Source: Phoebastria nigripes (lineage: Eukaryota > Chordata > Aves > Procellariiformes > Diomedeidae). Taken from it: DNA of 64,000 nt. Every line of letters begins with the position of its first letter. The stretch's first letter is position 1. Below the pieces are notes generated by a model. It had not been told where the DNA came from. It searched no databases and saw only the letters and a list, made by a program, of their open reading frames with translations. This document shows positions 63,094 to 64,000 of this stretch, piece by piece. A program made the position numbers and the translations under genes. The stretch is taken from assembly GCA_035582835.1 (NCBI GenBank), contig JAYKAV010001000.1, forward strand, positions 4,335,126 to 4,399,125, written 5' to 3'.

Positions 63094-64000
63094 GGAAGAC
63101 AACCGGCCTGGCTGAACGGGGAGCTCTTGCTGGGACTCAGGAAAAAAAAAAAGGAGCGTTTACCACTTGTGGAAGAAGGGGGGCAACTCAAGAAGAGTAC
63201 AGGGATCTCGTTAGGTCATGCAGAGAGGAAATTAGAAAGGCAAAAGCCCAGCTAGAACTCAACCTGGCTGCTGTTGTTAGAGACAATAAAAAATGTTTTT
63301 ACAAATANATTAANGACAAAAAGAGAGCCAAGGAGAATCTCCATCCTCTATTGGATGCTGGGGGGAACGTTGCCACCGAGGATGAGGAAAAGGCTGAGAT
63401 ACTTAATGCCTTCTTTGCCTCAGTCTTTAATAGTCAGACCAGTTATCCTCAGGGTATTCAGCCCCCTGGGCTGGAAGACAGGGACGGAGAGCAGAATAAA
63501 CCCCCCATAATCCAAGAGGAAGCAGTGAATGACCTGCTACGCCACCTGGACGCTCACAAGGCTATGGGGCCGGATGGGATCCACCCGAGAGTGCTGAGGG
63601 AGCTGGCGGAGGAGCTTGCCAAGCCACTCTCCATCATTTATCAGCGGTCCTGGTTAACAGGGGAGGTCCTGGACGACTGGAGGCTTGCCAATGTGATGCC
63701 CATCTACGAGAAGGGCTGGAAGGAGGATCTGGGGAACTACAGGCCTGTCAGCCTGACCTCGGTGCCGGGGAAGATTATGGAGCGGTTCATCTTGGGGGCG
63801 CTCGCAAGGCATGTGCGGGACAACCAGGGGATCAGGCCCAGCCAGCATGGGTTCATGAAAGGCAGGTCCTGCTTGACCAACCTGATCTCCTTCTATGACC
63901 AGGTGACCTGCCTAGTGGATGAGGGAAAGGCTGTGGATGTGGTCTACCTGGACTTCAGTAAAGCCTTTGACACTGTCTCCCACAGCATCCTCCTAGAGAA
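63094..64000 (+). pseudogene. CR1 ORF2 linker and reverse transcriptase N-terminal half, frameshifted, partial
   Basis: After the stop at 63091 the original frame continues as recognisable CR1 linker (PAWLN, then LGLRKK) up to the A tract 63142-63152. Beyond it the homology moves to another frame, which stays open from about 63153 to the window end apart from two ambiguous codons at 63307-63315. A length change in that A run is the likely frameshift. The new frame carries reverse transcriptase landmarks: MGPDGIHP from 63564, NYRPVSL from 63735, HGFMKGRS from 63846 and motif A LDFSKAFD at 63948-63971, whose first Asp is a metal-binding catalytic residue. Motifs B to E, including the FADD-type box, must lie past 64000. 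Together with the upstream stop, this copy could not express a working ORF2 protein. Confidence 0.93.

Larger units (their letters stand above)
62412..64000 (+). mobile_element. CR1 LINE retrotransposon, 5'-truncated, continues past window end
   Basis: This is a non-LTR retrotransposon of the CR1 family, the dominant LINE of birds. The sequence shows an apurinic-type endonuclease region followed by a reverse transcriptase region, both on the + strand, in the order expected of CR1 ORF2. The copy begins abruptly near 62412, inside the endonuclease domain, so ORF1 and the N-terminal part of the endonuclease are missing; such 5' truncation is the usual outcome of target-primed reverse transcription. 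The 3' UTR and CR1's short tandem 3' tail lie beyond the window. The region is visibly richer in G+C than its flanks and long motifs are undamaged, so the insertion is fairly young. It is nevertheless inactive as seen: there is a stop at 63091-63093 and a frame change at the A tract 63142-63152. No target-site duplication can be checked because the 3' end is outside. Confidence 0.96.

Noticed and set aside
62601..63191. 196-codon minus-strand open frame
   Set aside because: Antisense shadow of the CR1 endonuclease region.
1..64000. CRISPR arrays, integrases, bacterial operons, LTR retroviruses
   Set aside because: No regularly spaced direct repeats, no prokaryotic ribosome-site pattern, and no LTR pairs or gag-pol-env frames were seen.

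Overview
The window looks like a gene-poor stretch of a bird nuclear genome, either intergenic or inside a very long intron. The main evidence is a CR1 LINE of avian type entering the right edge (62412-64000, + strand) and at least one older CR1 3' end on the opposite strand (32847-33190, probably also 7590-7715). The background is AT-leaning, short-ORF, single-copy-looking DNA. It carries G/T-rich low-complexity runs and faint ancient amniote repeats (MIR and L2-like). No bacterial operon structure, rRNA, tRNA gene, CRISPR array or complete host protein-coding gene was found.

Layout. 1-7590: non-coding, with short internal repeats and a splice-like AG|GT junction at 6241. 7590-8690: an old CR1 tail followed by the only stretch outside CR1 that reads like host protein; it is two minus-strand blocks separated by a possible 77-bp intron and interrupted by a frame change. 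8700-32846: featureless DNA with low-complexity tracts, a 74-nt uninterrupted T run at 17738-17811, and two near-identical 25-nt CTCF-like sequences about 1.9 kb apart. 32847-48890: a minus-strand CR1 relic, a MIR-like SINE (35978-36262), another tRNA-headed SINE fragment (about 42370), L2-like tails (44445, 47700, 47920) and a 14-bp perfect inverted repeat (48803-48883). 48890-62411: mostly featureless, with a GC-richer patch at 51600-51860 and a MIR 3' half near 60030. 62412-64000: a young, 5'-truncated CR1 with endonuclease and reverse transcriptase, disabled by a stop codon and an A-tract frameshift, running off the window.

The only recognisable proteins are those of CR1. Its endonuclease nicks the target and its reverse transcriptase copies the RNA into the nick; this copy cannot make both in one chain. 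No strong case for a new system was found. The points most worth a second look are the minus-strand coding-like block at 7.9-8.7 kb, the CTCF-like pair, the 48.8-kb palindrome, the candidate recursive splice site at 6241 and the 74-T run. Family names for repeats rest on recalled consensus patterns and no search was run.
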